A stretch of 64,000 nt of DNA from Linum tenue. Its lineage: Eukaryota > Streptophyta > Magnoliopsida > Malpighiales > Linaceae. Position numbers and translations under genes: made by a program. Of this stretch, positions 11,881 to 24,600 are shown one piece after another. The notes under the pieces are model-generated. The model searched no databases. It saw only the letters and a program-made list of their open reading frames with translations, and was not told where the DNA came from. How positions within the stretch are numbered: position 1 is the stretch's first letter; every line of letters begins with the position of its first letter. The DNA lies in NCBI GenBank assembly GCA_946122785.1, contig CAMGYJ010000009.1, positions 10,508,937 through 10,572,936 of the forward strand, read 5' to 3'.

Positions 11881-13164
11881 CCGTGAACAAGATGAGGGCT
11901 CGTTCTGTTTTCCAAGACAGAAAGAAATTCTTTTGTTTTCTTTAAAGGAGGGAAAGTGTTTGTGTTTCACCGCCTCGGCGACCAAATAATCGGGTTCCAC
12001 CACCACCACCCTGTCGAGAGTATGGTGGTGGCATGGCGGGGAGGTTAAGGCCCATAAGCACACTTTTATCTTTATTCGAGAGTATGGTGGTGGCAATGGG
12101 CGGGGAGGTTGAGGCCCATAACATACTTTTATCTTTGTTTTCCTAGCAAATTTGCAGGAACCCAGAACTAAACGCTATGTTTGGTGTGCAAATTTGAGGA
12201 TAAAAATTAAAGTAGCCACCAAAATCAAATACACACCTAAGCAGTTTTATGTGAGAATTTTTTAGTTTATTAGACACTATAATGGAGAGATTGGAGAATC
12301 AATTCATTAAAAACGGACACCTTTAGTAAATTTTATATATATGTTTTTGCTTTTGTGTGAAAAAAAATACAAGATCATATTTAATTGTCATAATCCACCC
12401 CTAGCCGGTGAAATATGAAATCATAGTTCATTGACACAAAAGTTGAATACAAAACTCAAAATGAAAAAATATCTATGTTGAGCAAGATCAATATACAATA
12501 TTGTATCTCCACTCTCAACGCAACACAATTGTATATATCACTATATTGCTATAGTCTAGATACGAACTACAAATACGTTAGTGGCGGTCTCAACTCTTTT
12601 TTTTTTCCTCACGAGTGGCGGTCTCAACTCCATACTTGCAAAGATTGATATTTGCGGATAACCACACCCAACCCGCAGTGGATAGTGGTTATCCACTAAC
12701 CACTGCAGTGCGAAGTGTGGGTAGCATAATTGTAAATTTGTAGGTGTGGGTACCCGCAAAATATGGGTCGGTAACTACACCCACCTCAATTTACACCCCT
12801 ATGCATAACGCGATCATTCTTTCATCGTCTTTCTCATTCATTGGTATCTCATCACAGCAGAAATTCCTCCTAAAGTATACCAAATGTTACAGACAAAGAC
12901 ATTACAATCTCCAAAGACAGGGAGATGGCCTCCGTTTTGGTTACTGACATTCCCTAGTTTCACTTTTGGAGACACTTTAAACTGTAGAATAGCACGCAGT
13001 GCTGCCTCCTGGAGAAAGAAGACTTCACAGCTCAGGAGCCTAACCAGAACAACAGAGGAAGGAAGTAGACCAGCTTCAGGAAACATGAAAGACTGATTAA
13101 GGGACACGAGAAGTGGTATTGCACGTACCTTCAACAGAAGAAGAAATGCTGCTGCTGCTGCTAT
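11881..13164. other. Intergenic region with a tandem repeat and a possible hAT end
   Basis: No gene is recognised. Before the MULE inserted, the first part would have been adjacent to the PHYA leader, so it may hold the ancestral promoter. A 62-bp imperfect tandem duplication occupies 12015-12139. The segment 12655-12795 is rich in cccgc/gggtacccgc words and ends in TACACCCCTA, which resembles an inverted hAT terminus, but no left end or duplication was found. Beyond 12800 is the probable 3' UTR of CLPP4. Confidence 0.5.
12015..12139. repeat. 62-bp imperfect tandem duplication
   Basis: Two copies starting cgagagtatggtggtggc lie at 12015-12076 and 12077-12139 with a few substitutions and small indels. 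Confidence 0.85.
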
Positions 13165-15490
13165 CTAGTAAATCTCATCATCAGGCACATCTGGATTCAG
13201 GAACTTCATTGGATCTTTTCGCATGTCCTCGTAATTCAGGGTAGGCGTAACCCTATCTGGCACGGGAAGTAGAGGAATGATGCTATCCCTATCAATCACA
13301 CCATCGATTATTCCGTACTCAACTGCCTCAATTGGAGACATGTACCGGTCCCTATCAATATCTTTCTCCACCTGCTCGATCGTCCGACCACACCAGCTTG
13401 AAATAAGGCTCACAATGTTCTTCTTGTTGTGCATGATTTCCCTTGCTTGAATCTCTACATCTATTGCTTGTCCACTAGCACCTCCAAGTGGTTGATGAAT
13501 CATTATCCGTGTGTTGGGCATTGCCAAGCGCTTTCCTTTCGTGCCACCACCAAGGATAATGGAAGCTGTTGATGCTGCCATGCCGAGGGCAACAGTGGAA
13601 ATGTCAGCCCTAACAAGTTGCACAACGTCATAGATGGCCATTGTCGCACTGCACAAATTGATTCATGAGCCGATCAGAGAAGACCAAGAGAATGGCATGC
13701 TAACAGCTGTTTTGCTAAGCATAATCCATCATCATGCATAAACAAAAACTGTTTGATTATGATTTGAGGGTGATAATTCAAATATGCAAGTCAACGTTTG
13801 ATCGTAGACATGTTGTACAGGAATACGAGAGTGGACAAATCAGTAATCAGTCATTTCGATGGACAAAATTGGTAATAACTCAACGCTATTCTTTTCACCA
13901 TACAAATGAGAGATACTAGAGTAGAAAACAAGGGCTCATGTTCAAATACCAATCATCCAGTATGGATTTTCTGGCCACATTAATTAGGAATATCGTTAAG
14001 ATGGAGAAAGTAAACTAATATTGATACAGACAAGTTAACTGTTAGGAATGGTCCGGCAATGGATATACCTTGTACACAAAAACTCAAGCTATCAGTACCC
14101 AATGTGACATAGAGCCTAACATCCAGAAAGGGGAAAAAGCCTAATCCATTGAAGTAGAGACCCTTTAAGAGGGTTAAAGACACCTAAACAAATGGGAGAA
14201 GTCCTGCTGTAATACCTACAAGACATTCACAAACAGGAGGATATCTTATATTTATACCTAAGCATTTTTTCAACAACATTCTACACAGGGATTCGACACA
14301 GTGAAGCAGCCCATTCCTTGTGACATTAAGTCTACCATGAGACAAGTCAACGGTAAACTACAGTCACTGCATCTATTGTGAGTAAAATTTCCCAATAAGA
14401 GCCAGGAAGATAAAGCCTAAGACAAGAATGCACATAGCAAACAAACCGACAATCCTAAATCTCTATTATGCAAGCACAATAGATCTTTACCATCAGGGTA
14501 CGCAGTATTCAATAGTCTAAAAGAAGGTTATCTGGGTAATTATGAAAGTCACCAAACCAAAGACGGGGAAAAAGAGAACTTCAAATTGTAGAATGTTTAT
14601 TTGCACAAAGCTTGCTCTAGTCCTATATCAAATTTATCAAACATCAAGAAGAAGGCGCAGGAAAGTTCCGAGGAGAAGAAGCACAGACTCAATCAGCACT
14701 CAGCAGCGACCATAACCCACTCATTACACTGTTCTGGCAGTTCATAATCCACACGCCGCATGGAGGGATTGAGCCAAAACTCGAGCACATTGCTCAACAC
14801 ATGATATCCTCCAGAAAACAAAAATGTCGGCCAAATATTTGGTCCAAAATCTCACCTTTAGCCAATAAACCAAACTGAAAATAGACGATAGAGGAAATCA
14901 TGAGACATAAGCCACGACCATTATACCGCCCCATCTTCAAGTCATGGAGCGGAACAGAAAGCTTTGGCATGCAGCAAGGTGTGAATTTAATTACTGTTCC
15001 AAAAACTGGAGATCAGGGAGAATTGAACGTAGTCGTGGATTGAATCAAATTACCTGAGAGATCCTCCTGGAGAATTGATGAAGAGACGAATGTCTTTGGT
15101 GGGATCCTGAGCATCAAGGAGGAGCAACTGACTGATGATGGCATCGGCGACAAAGTCGTTGATTTCGTTGCCGAGGAACACGATCCTCTCCCTGAGCAGC
15201 AGGCCCATGGCGTCAGCCTCTGCTCCCCTCATGGCCGTGGCGGGAGACTGGGGGGAGTTGGCGGTGAGGGAAGAGGCGAGGAAGGAGGCATTGGTGTTGA
15301 AGGAGGGGTTAACAGAGGTTTTGGGATAAGAGGATGAGCAATGAAGAGCGGTAATGGCGGCGGCCGGTTTGGAAGGGAGCGAGGAGAAGGACGACGTTGA
15401 GAAGGATGCCACTCCTTCGCGATTGAAGCAGGAGGATACTGTTTGCGTTTGGTGCGGGATCGGAGGAGACGAGAGGGACAGTGACTCCAT
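13165..15490 (-). CDS. CLPP4: Plastid ATP-dependent Clp protease proteolytic subunit 4
   Basis: Two coding exons, 15490-15054 and 13648-13165, are separated by a 1.4-kb intron (AG|GTAATT ... GCAG|TGCG) and join into 306 residues. The first 85 or so residues are Ser/Thr-rich and poor in acidic residues, as expected of a chloroplast transit peptide. The core carries the ClpP serine-protease triad: Ser at about 172 in MAASTAS, His at about 197 in [12 protein letters not shown], and Asp at about 246 in [10 protein letters not shown]. The sequence [20 protein letters not shown] and the C-terminus PDVPDDEIY are specific to ClpP4 and distinguish it from ClpP3, P5 and P6. ClpP4 is part of the stromal Clp core's P-ring (family knowledge). 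It is divergent with the POP5 gene. No defects are seen. Confidence 0.95.
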
Positions 15491-15904
15491 TGTTAGAGCT
15501 CGAGCGAGCAAGAAAAAACAAGTCGGGAGAGAGATATACTTGGGGACGGATGGGCTAAAGCGATGGACCTCTTCTGGGCTGGGCTGGGCTCGTCGATTTG
15601 CCCTAGTTTGGATCAGACAGAAGATGGCTTTTTGGTTTAATTGGGCTTTTGGATCTCTCTGTTTTAGGTTAGGCTTCTGTGAAAAGATCCCCACCACTTT
15701 TCCCCCTCAGAATCTCTTTCTAGTTTCTACTCACCAATCGCCACCGCCATCGCCATTGCCATTAACTCGCGCGCCACTTTCTCCCGCGGTGCCGCCACCG
15801 TCCTTGCTCGTCGTCGATGGTAAAAGAATAAGCGAGGTGGCCGCCACATCGGTTTCCCTGCCGTTTGCAGAAACTCTGTTAATTTGCATCTTAGGTTGAG
15901 GATA
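15491..15904. promoter_or_regulatory. Shared promoter region between CLPP4 and POP5
   Basis: The start codons of the minus-strand CLPP4 and plus-strand POP5 genes are only 414 bp apart, so both leaders and core promoters must fit here. The interval is GC-rich and has no TATA box I can place, in keeping with housekeeping bidirectional promoters. Open frames across it are shadows. Confidence 0.6.
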
Positions 15905-16752
15905 ATGGTGGGTTTCAAGAATAGATTACATGGTGATGGAGGTTTTCTTGGACCCAAATCGAGACATCAAAGGCGATGATTCTATCATCATTACGCCGTT
16001 CAATTTGATGAAAAGCGATTAAAGATAGCATTCTTCCAAACTTTGGGGAATGTTTCTTGGCTTCGTCACTTGGTTCGCTGCAAGGTATGTTGCAGGTTCC
16101 TTATCTACTTCATGTTTTGTGCCTACTTATGAAATTGTTCTTCTTCATCTTCCTGGATATGTTTTTCACTGCAGTCAAGTATGTGAACCCTATTACAAAG
16201 ATGTGCATAATCAGAGTTTCTAGAGAGAACCACCAAGAAGTTTGGTCAGCTATGACCATGGTGCGTAAGATTTGGGAATTGCCCTGCATTTTTCAACCTA
16301 CTGGATCTTAGTGGTAAGCGGACTTTACTGAAACAGATTTGGTCTTGAGTAACGCTGATGAGTTGTGTTCTTTGGTGGATGTTCTCACACATTGTCCTCT
16401 GCTAACCATGGAGTTGTGCGCTCATTTTGCTTGCAATAATGGATGCTATTTCATGGAATTTTGTAGCAACTGTTGTTCATTTGAGTTACTGATATAAACA
16501 AAAGGAATTTTGCATCTATCTTTACTTGGGGATTTAAAATGTCACCCATCTCATATTTTACCTTCTTCATGTTCCCCCTTCTTTCCCTTTTACTACGATA
16601 CAGGAAGCATAAGGGCTTGTAGAGCAGCTGCTTTGAAGTGTGATGAGAAGAAGTTTGAGCACTACAAGCTCATGGCTGGACAGAGTTTGTCTGCTGATGA
16701 TAGTCAACGCATGCAAAACCATCTGGAGAAGATCAAATTTTTGGAGAACTGA
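15905..16752 (+). pseudogene. POP5: RNase P/MRP subunit POP5, disrupted by three single-base frameshifts
   Basis: Three exons, 15905-16084, 16175-16313 and 16604-16752, have proper GT-AG borders and encode an EMB1687/POP5-like protein. Segments in order include MVGFKNR, MVMEVFLDPNRD, MKAIKDSILPNFGEC, VKYVNPITKMCIIRVSRE, an IGNCPAFFNLLDLSG-like segment, and the fully intact last exon (SIRACRAAALKCDEKKFEHY). Reading the family sequence requires three frame changes, each an extra base in a short homopolymer: TT at 15926-15927, AAAA at 16011-16014 and TTT at 16271-16273. As given, translation stops within 25 codons. POP5 is a small protein subunit of the tRNA 5'-processing RNase P and of RNase MRP, and its loss is embryo-lethal in Arabidopsis. 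Either this is a decaying duplicate, or the bases are consensus errors in the assembly. Family identity is firm; the broken state depends on base accuracy. Confidence 0.8.
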
Positions 16753-18631
16753 AATTGTTGCTGCCTGATTTGGTATGGTTTGGGGGGGCGATAAGCGTAA
16801 AATGATTTGGTAGAGAGAAGGTTCTTTGCGTGTGTTTGTCGATATAGTAGGATATATAGTTTTGTGTTTTCCACATTTCTTAGAAAAAGGTTCGTAGCTG
16901 GTGAGTGTGTAAAGGCCTAAAGGGACAATGTAGCTTCCCCGTCGGTGAGTAGGATGACAATTTCGACCTGACCCGATTTACCTGACCTGTCTGGCCTGTT
17001 TTGGGGCGGGTCAGACCCGCCCTGTAGGCAGGACGGGGTGGGCATGGGTATCTCTCATCGACCCGACCTGCCCTGACCCGCCCCATTCTCGACCCGTTCT
17101 TGCCTAAGTTACATATAATCTTAGTCAAATTACTTAGGATTCTCCTCTTATTACATTATATTTTAGCTATAATAGAGTTGTAAATAAGTGAAAACCTCAA
17201 TTTCTTCAATAATTTAACTAGATTTTATCATATTATGGTTTCTTTCTTTGTCTTTTAATGAAAATAACTAATATTTCTAATGTTTTTGACATAAATTACA
17301 TACCCATTGGGTCGACCTGCCCCGACTCGCGCCCCGTAATAAATTACCCGACCTGGACCCGACCTGTCATGGGACGGGTATGGGTATTGAGATACCCGCC
17401 CCGAACCTGCCCATTGCCATTCCTGTCGGTGAGTGAAGTCAATGAGTTATACTTATCCAGGAATACATATTCCAATTCTGTTCTTAGTATGAACGTGGGG
17501 GAAAAAACATCGACATTTGGAGGAAAATACAGAAAATGTAGGTACTAGATTATAATTTGCCAACGAATCATGAATCCACTAAACATGGTAACCATCAGGT
17601 GTTAATCAATGAATGCTAAACTGCATTGCTTGTTGGATTTTAAAACTCGTTTACCGGCATACATTCTGGTAGGTACATAAATAAATATCATTTCAGCCGA
17701 TTATGCGCAGTTAAATTGACAAGTTTTCAATATTCTAATTGTTTTTTTTTTTTGTATATTTCACCGTATAATACTACTTGAATATTTTATATTGTTTTGT
17801 TGAAACAAAATATTGCATAAATGTGCTATCAATTGTATCACTAAAATACCACATCACTGATTTTTTCTTTACGATTATGGATACGATTTTGCGAATATGA
17901 TTTCAAAAATCATGACTTTAACTTCATGAGGAAACAAGGTGAAAAGAATAAGCTCTAAACAGAACCGACAACACAAAGCCATTTTATTTCTGTTAGTAAA
18001 GACACGTGGTGTGGCTAAATTACAAGAATAATCTAACGACAAAAATGGAATTTGCAATTTTGTGTAAAATAAACTGAAACAAGTATATTTTGTTGGAAAT
18101 TAAAATAACATGGAATATACAAAAAAAAAATTATTATGTATAAGAGGGTTGGCCTATTCAATTTCAATCATCAGCGGCTTTGGATACTTTAAAGCTGATC
18201 GTGCCTGCCAGCTTCACTCACTCGGTTTCGTTCGTTGAACAAGAAGAGGGTGACAAAAGCATATCATGGAATGAAGAACAGCTAGCTATTTTAGAAAGCG
18301 AAATTCAATTAAGAAATCATTGGAGTCGCCTAATCAATCATATTATCATATCCTTCTTTAAGAAATGTTAGAAAGTCCTATCAATCAGATGGGTGCGGTG
18401 CGATGAGGTGAGGTGGGGGCTCTGTTCTGTTTTACACCACCATACGGAGGGACACAGTGACTGCACAAATTATACTATTCTTTATCAATTTCTTTACTTT
18501 ATTTTTATCTAAAAAGGGGAAATATAAAGTGAAGGCTGGAAGTTGAGCAGTAAAGCCTTGTTCTTTTCTTCTTTTAGCTTGTGGGTAGGAGGAGGAAGGA
18601 AGGAAGGAAGAAGCTTGGAGTCGGGGGAGAA
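16753..18631. other. Intergenic region between POP5 and the receptor kinase
   Basis: Apart from the hAT-type MITE at 16950-17425 and a T-run near 17740, nothing is recognised. The last 250 bp, including a purine-rich aaggaagg-type run at 18590-18612, are the probable leader of the receptor-kinase gene. Confidence 0.5.
16942..17433 (+). mobile_element. hAT-type MITE, family A, copy 1
   Basis: The element at 16950-17425 (476 bp) starts TAGGATGACAATTTCGACCT and ends ...CCCATTGCCATTCCTG. Its inverted ends therefore share the TAGG(A)ATGRCAAT pattern. It is flanked by the 8-bp direct repeat TCGGTGAG (16942-16949 and 17426-17433), the hAT hallmark. Both subterminal regions are rich in GACCYG/CGGGTC words around an AT-rich core. 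No coding capacity. Similar copies lie at 28080-28487 and, inverted, at 38046-38519. Confidence 0.85.
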
Positions 18632-21600
18632 ATGATGGAGGAGAGGCGGTGGAGATGGGTTGAGCAGCTGATTGTGCTGTTTCCAGTACTGATATTCTTC
18701 TGCATTCTGGGCTGCACCTCTGCTGCCACAGATCCATCCGATGGTATTCTTCTCTTTCTTCCTCTCTTTCTCTCTCCACCCCCTTCTTATCTTAACTTGC
18801 TTCCTTTTACCTGGGTACTTTTTGTTTCTTCATATGATGATAAAGTTCCTTCCTTCAAATGTGTTGGTTTGGATCTTCCCTTTCCTTTCTTCATCTGCAC
18901 TTTGTTTTCTTTCTCTTCCATTTCCATGCTTCCCCTTTGCATCATTGCTTTGGCTTTGGACTTACTACAGTCTTGCTTTGGGAGCAAACAGTCTCGTTGG
19001 AGCTTTCTTTGACTTGCCAAAGGTTGGTGTAGCTAGGCTACACAAAGTGGTGGTTTGTGTTGCTCTATGGAAAATCAGTTCACAGTTCTAGTTAGGATGG
19101 GACCAAATGAGATGAAGCACCTTCTTTTCCAGTTCATTAGCTTACTTGAAGAGGACAACAGAAGCCACTGGAACTCATCTCTGTTGTCTGGGATTGCTGG
19201 GACTCAGTTACTTGCTCTGATGTCAAAACTAGCTAGCTCATTTCTCATCTGCATTAGTAGCCGGGGGCCGTAAGTCCCAAATAACTTCTTTTAGCAGACA
19301 TTGACAGAGGATACGATTTATGGACCTTGATCTTATTCGTTCCAATTGTTTAGTTTTCCTGTTGGATAGGACTGACTGGCTCATCATATCAACTAAGCAA
19401 CTAACTTTCTTGTCTACCTCATAGGAAGCTTTGCTTCTGAATCCCCAAAGATATAATTTTTAGAATCCGTGGTTCATTTAAGAAAGAGACTGTGGATCAT
19501 TTAGTTTGGAAGGGTGGAAGAGTTAGCTAATGATGCAAGTTTACAATGTCAGACCCAGAAGCTTAGAAGTTTGGAGTTTCTTGCAGTACTTCAAGGAAAT
19601 GGCACTTGGGATCTTTGTCGTATATTCAGAATAGAGCTGCTTTTTTCACAATTTTTGTAACTACCAGATTCTGTTAGGACTAGGCCTTTTCAAATGGTCA
19701 CTGACTAGTGCATGTATGTGTTCATTCATAAGTAGTTGTACACCCCAACTTTTGGTGACACCCTGGTTGTGATAGGGGGTGGTGGGAACAGATTAAGGCG
19801 GTGCCCTGGGGAGGGGATTATCGAAGAAAATATGCATCTTAGTCAATAGGTTTTCCCAATTTTGAGAAAGCAAGTGAATAAAATTGTTTTTTTTATCCAA
19901 GATGTTAGTCAATAGGTTTTCGCAAATTAGTGAATGATAATAATGTATGTCATGTGATTGTCACGAGTTACTGGATGCTGATATTGAATTCTTCCTGTTG
20001 GAGCTACCTCACTCATTGACAACTAAACATTTCCAGATGACCCATGTTTGAGGCTAGTAAAGTTTTATTGTCCAGATATTCAGTTTATTTTATTGCATAC
20101 CCTTTGATATTGATCTTGCGTGGATGGTTAATCTTCATTGTCCCTCAACATATGTTAATTACATGGTCTCAATTGCGTAAATGATTGTATAATCAAGAAA
20201 GATCCCCATTATAAAGATGCTTGTGTACCGTGTACGCATTATTATTAGTAGGATTCTGCTTCACTCTTTACACTATGAAATGAGGAACAATCAGTTGTAT
20301 ACAATAAAATCTTTTCCTGAAACAGTAGAGTTCCCTCTGCTAATTGATTGGTCAACCTTGCAGCTTCTGCTCTACGTGTCATGTACGGTTCCTTAAACTC
20401 ACCAGGACAGCTGACTCAGTGGAGCTCAAATGGTGATGATCCTTGTGGCCAGAATTGGAAAGGCGTTACGTGCTCTGGCTCACGAGTCACGGAGATGTGA
20501 TCTTCTACTGCACCAGTTCACCTTTGTTACATTATATCGTTAGAAGTTTAATTTTGCAACTGATCATTCTGCGTGTGCGTTCGATGTGTTTTACCAGCAA
20601 ATTGTCCGGTCTTGGACTCTCGGGGTCAATGGGGTATCAGCTTGACAGTTTAAAAGCACTGAAAAACCTGTGAGAGCAATGTGCTGTCAGTTCTGTTATG
20701 TTTCCTTTTGAATGCCTCCCCCCTTCTTCTGTCCGCCCTACCCTGACTCTTCTCTATTTAACCTGTGACATGGTGTTGGCAGAGACATGAGCAGCAATAA
20801 TCTCGCAGGCAGTCTACCTTATCAACTACCACCAAACCTGGAAAGATTGTATGATTTTTATGTTACCTGTTCATTTTTTATTGTTTGGCTTTTTCCATCA
20901 TATCTCACTCATGGAATTGCACATAATTTTCTTTGTGCAGGAATCTCGCTAATAACCAGTTCACTGGAGAAATACCATATTCCATTTCTCTGATGACCTC
21001 TCTGAAGTACTTGTGAGTAATCCGATATTGTTCATTTTAATTTGCAGAGGGACCACTTTTTCATTCGTTATACTAGTAACACTTACTTTCTTTGGACTAC
21101 TAGAAACCTTGCACATAATCAGCTTCAGAATCAACTGGGAGACATGTTTGGAAAGCTCCCTTCCTTGTCCACATTGTAAGATCTTCTGACTTGGCAGGAC
21201 TGAACCTTAGTTCTCATTTGCTGGAAATAGAAATTTCAATGACCTTCATGTGCCTTTTATATGTGAGTTCATTCTTTGTATTTTTATGGAAAGTTGTCAC
21301 TATCACAATGTTATTATGCAAGCATCAACATTTTGCATAAAAATGGAAGCATCAACATATATGATTCTGGAACTTTTTGCTAAGAATCACTGTCAGTTTT
21401 ATTTGATGTAATTTTGTTGCTGTTTCTATAAGAGAAAATAATCCTATGTGACTTACTCGTCTATGTTCCGAACAGGGATATATCTTCCAACCAACTAACA
21501 GGGAATCTGCCAGAGAGTTTTGGCTCCCTTCCAAGTATGACATCTATGTAAGTATGAAAAATGATCTTGCTCCATATGATGCACCCTCGGCCTCATCTGA

Positions 21601-24600
21601 CCTTCTTTCCATTTGTCAGGTACTTACAAAACAACCAATTCACAGGCACCATTGACGTCCTTGCTAGTCTTCCTCTTGAAACCCTGTGAGTGACCTGCTT
21701 ATTAGTTTTGAATGGATAATGTATATTTCTTAAGAGCTGGTTCATCATTTGACTTCATATTTGTAGGAATGTTGCAAACAATCGTTTCACCGGCTGGGTT
21801 CCACAACAGTTGAGCAGCACTAACATCATGTAAGCAATTTATGTTCATGAAATTTGTTGCAACTGTCATTTATTGCCTAAATTGAGATATGCTAAAAAGT
21901 AAAAACTTACATGAGTGATCTTTGTGACAGAAAGGACGGAAACAATTGGAATTCGGGAACTGCTCCTCCTCCACCACCTGGGACACCTCCAGTCCACAAA
22001 CTCCCACGTCATAAGTCTGGTGGCAGTGGTGGTGCATCAAATGGTGCAAGTGCTGATGATAGTGGCAGCAAAAAATCAGGAATAGGTGGTGGTGGTATAG
22101 CTGGAATAATTATATCTATCTTGGTCGTTGGTGCAATAGTTGCCTTCTTCTTGGTGAGAAGAAGATCCAAGAGGAGATCATCAGATGTAGAAAAGCTTGA
22201 TAATGAGCCATTTGCTCCTCTTTCTGGCAATGAAGTTGAAGGCAAGTTTTGGTCTGCGTCTCCCTCTTATTTCCCTACTAGATAGTGTTTCCAAGTGTTC
22301 CACTACTAGTTTGCTGCTTTGCTGGTTGGCTATGGAGTTTAGAGTATTTATCATATGACTGCAATGCTGTTCGGTTATTTGCAAAGGGGTAATAATTCCA
22401 CGGAGGGAAATTCTGAAATTTCAAGTCCTTGCAATAGGTGAATCTAGAAGTCCGGTGCCCATCCTTAGTTATATGCTTGTGACTTAGTTTACTAGCAAGG
22501 TGATCTTAACTGCAATCAGCCATGGCATTTTGGCATCTGCGATGCCAGTCAAGCCATTGATAACCTTGAGACAGATCTGAATCTGATCCTTGAAAACGTG
22601 CTAGTCCTTTGGTATTCTGTCGTTAAAGTCCCTGTGATGTTTAGTTGCTAATTTTCCTTTAAGAAGATTTAAGGTTTGCAAGTTTTCTTTCCTTATCCTG
22701 CAGACGCGGTTGCTAAAACATATTAAATTATATATGCAGAGATGAAATCCATACATAGTTCATCCTCAATCAACACTAAAACTTTTGATATCCCGCCATC
22801 AATGAGCCTGAAGCCCCCTCCTATAGATCGCACGAAGTCATTTGATGAGGATGAATCTGTCAAGAAGCATGTTATCAGGAAACGTGTTGCAGCTCCAGTT
22901 AGTGTGGCAACATACTCAATAGCGGACCTCCAAATGGCAACTGGAAGCTTCAGTATGGAACATCTTCTTGGTGAGGGGTCTTTTGGGCGTGTTTATAGAG
23001 CTCATTTTGATGATGGAAAGGTACACTTTGGCTCTTATTTTTTGCTTTCATTTTTGGCTTGTAGCTTAAAATGGAAATATGATGATGCACTTCTGCCTTT
23101 CACATTCCTCCAGTGAAATAGTATGATTATCGTTGTTAATTCAGATACAACCATAACTTTATCTGTAATTATTGTCTGCCTTCTCGAACACCACTTCAGG
23201 TACTTGCAGTGAAGAAAATAGATTCAGCTGCTCTATCCAGTGAAATGTCTGAAGATTTTGTGGAGGTGGTTTCAAAGATCTCGGACTTGCATCACACCAA
23301 TGTCACTGAGTTAGTGGGCTATTGTTCTGAGCATGGACAGCATCTGCTAGTCTATGAATTCCATAGACAAGGATCACTACATGACTTGCTGCATCTATCA
23401 GATGAATACAGCAAGCCCTTGATATGGAATTCACGCGTCAAGATAGCACTTGGAACAGCACGTGGATTAGAGTAAGTTCACAGCATGTATATAAACAAGA
23501 TAACTCAATCTCTTTTATGTTTCTTTATCCATGTTAACGTTTAGTTGCAACTGCATGAGTAAATTTCCAGTGTTGACAATCTCATTTACCTTCTGTTCTT
23601 GTGAACATAGCCATGGGACTGTTTGGATCATTCTTCAAAAGAACTGTACTTGTAGGTATATCCGCCGGGTTATAGTAGAATAAGATGATATCCATACCTG
23701 AGTGGCCCCTAGTTGTGAATATATGAAATAGACCACAGTTCATTTCCAGGAAATCTCTAACCTGCATCAGCACTCCCCTCTTTTGTCTGAGAATTCTAGG
23801 TGTCGTTTAATATATTTTATTTTGACTTTTGGGAACTCATGTTTCTTAAATTGTTTGTAAAATCTGTGAATTGGTTGGACGTAAAGTGCATCGTCTGAAA
23901 AGTTTAAAGTAATTTGCCCTTGATATCTCGACTAAAAAGCTAAGATTTCAAGTAAACCATTTATTGAATACTTCATCACACTTGACATGGGTATTTCAGA
24001 CGGTAACTTGCAATTTGAAATGTGTTTTTCAGACAGCTACCCTGCCGAAAAATTATATACCGTCTGGCATTTGTTTTTAAGAACTCATCATTTCAAATCA
24101 AGGTTCCAAACAACTTATTCTGAAAATCACATTTTAAAAACATGAACTGTTAATTTATGCTTTTTACTGTGCTGGTCAGGGGACGACCCTAGTGAAATAT
24201 ATGATCTGATCTCATAATCCCGAGGATGCTAGTCCATAATTATGAGGTCATATTTCTTGTGCATGTAAATTGTATTCTCATTTGTTCTCCTTGTTTCAGG
24301 TATCTTCATGAAGTATGCTCTCCATCTATAATTCACAAAAACATAAAGTCTGCAAACATACTATTAGACACCGAGCTGAATCCTCACCTTTCAGACTCTG
24401 GCTTGGCAAGCTTTCTGCCAAATGGAGATCAGGTAAATTTGAGCCATTTTTAATAGTGTGACAATAAATGGAGCGTTCTCCTTTTTATGAGGATGGCCTG
24501 GTAGCCCTAACTACTATATTTAAATAAAGGCTGCCCTAACAACTTGTTAATTTATCCATATTCATATTCCAAGGAATCATATTAGTAGGTTCAGCTTACG

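Noticed and set aside
16055..16075. A fourth frameshift (-1) in POP5 exon 1
   Set aside because: At first the end of exon 1 seemed to need a lost base, but the frame GECFLASSLGSLQ joined to VKYVNPITK fits the family without it; only three +1 changes remain.
18741..19273. Several open frames in the first part of the receptor-kinase gene
   Set aside because: They fall in the 1.6-kb first intron after a clear donor and resemble no protein; the frame resumes correctly at 20364.
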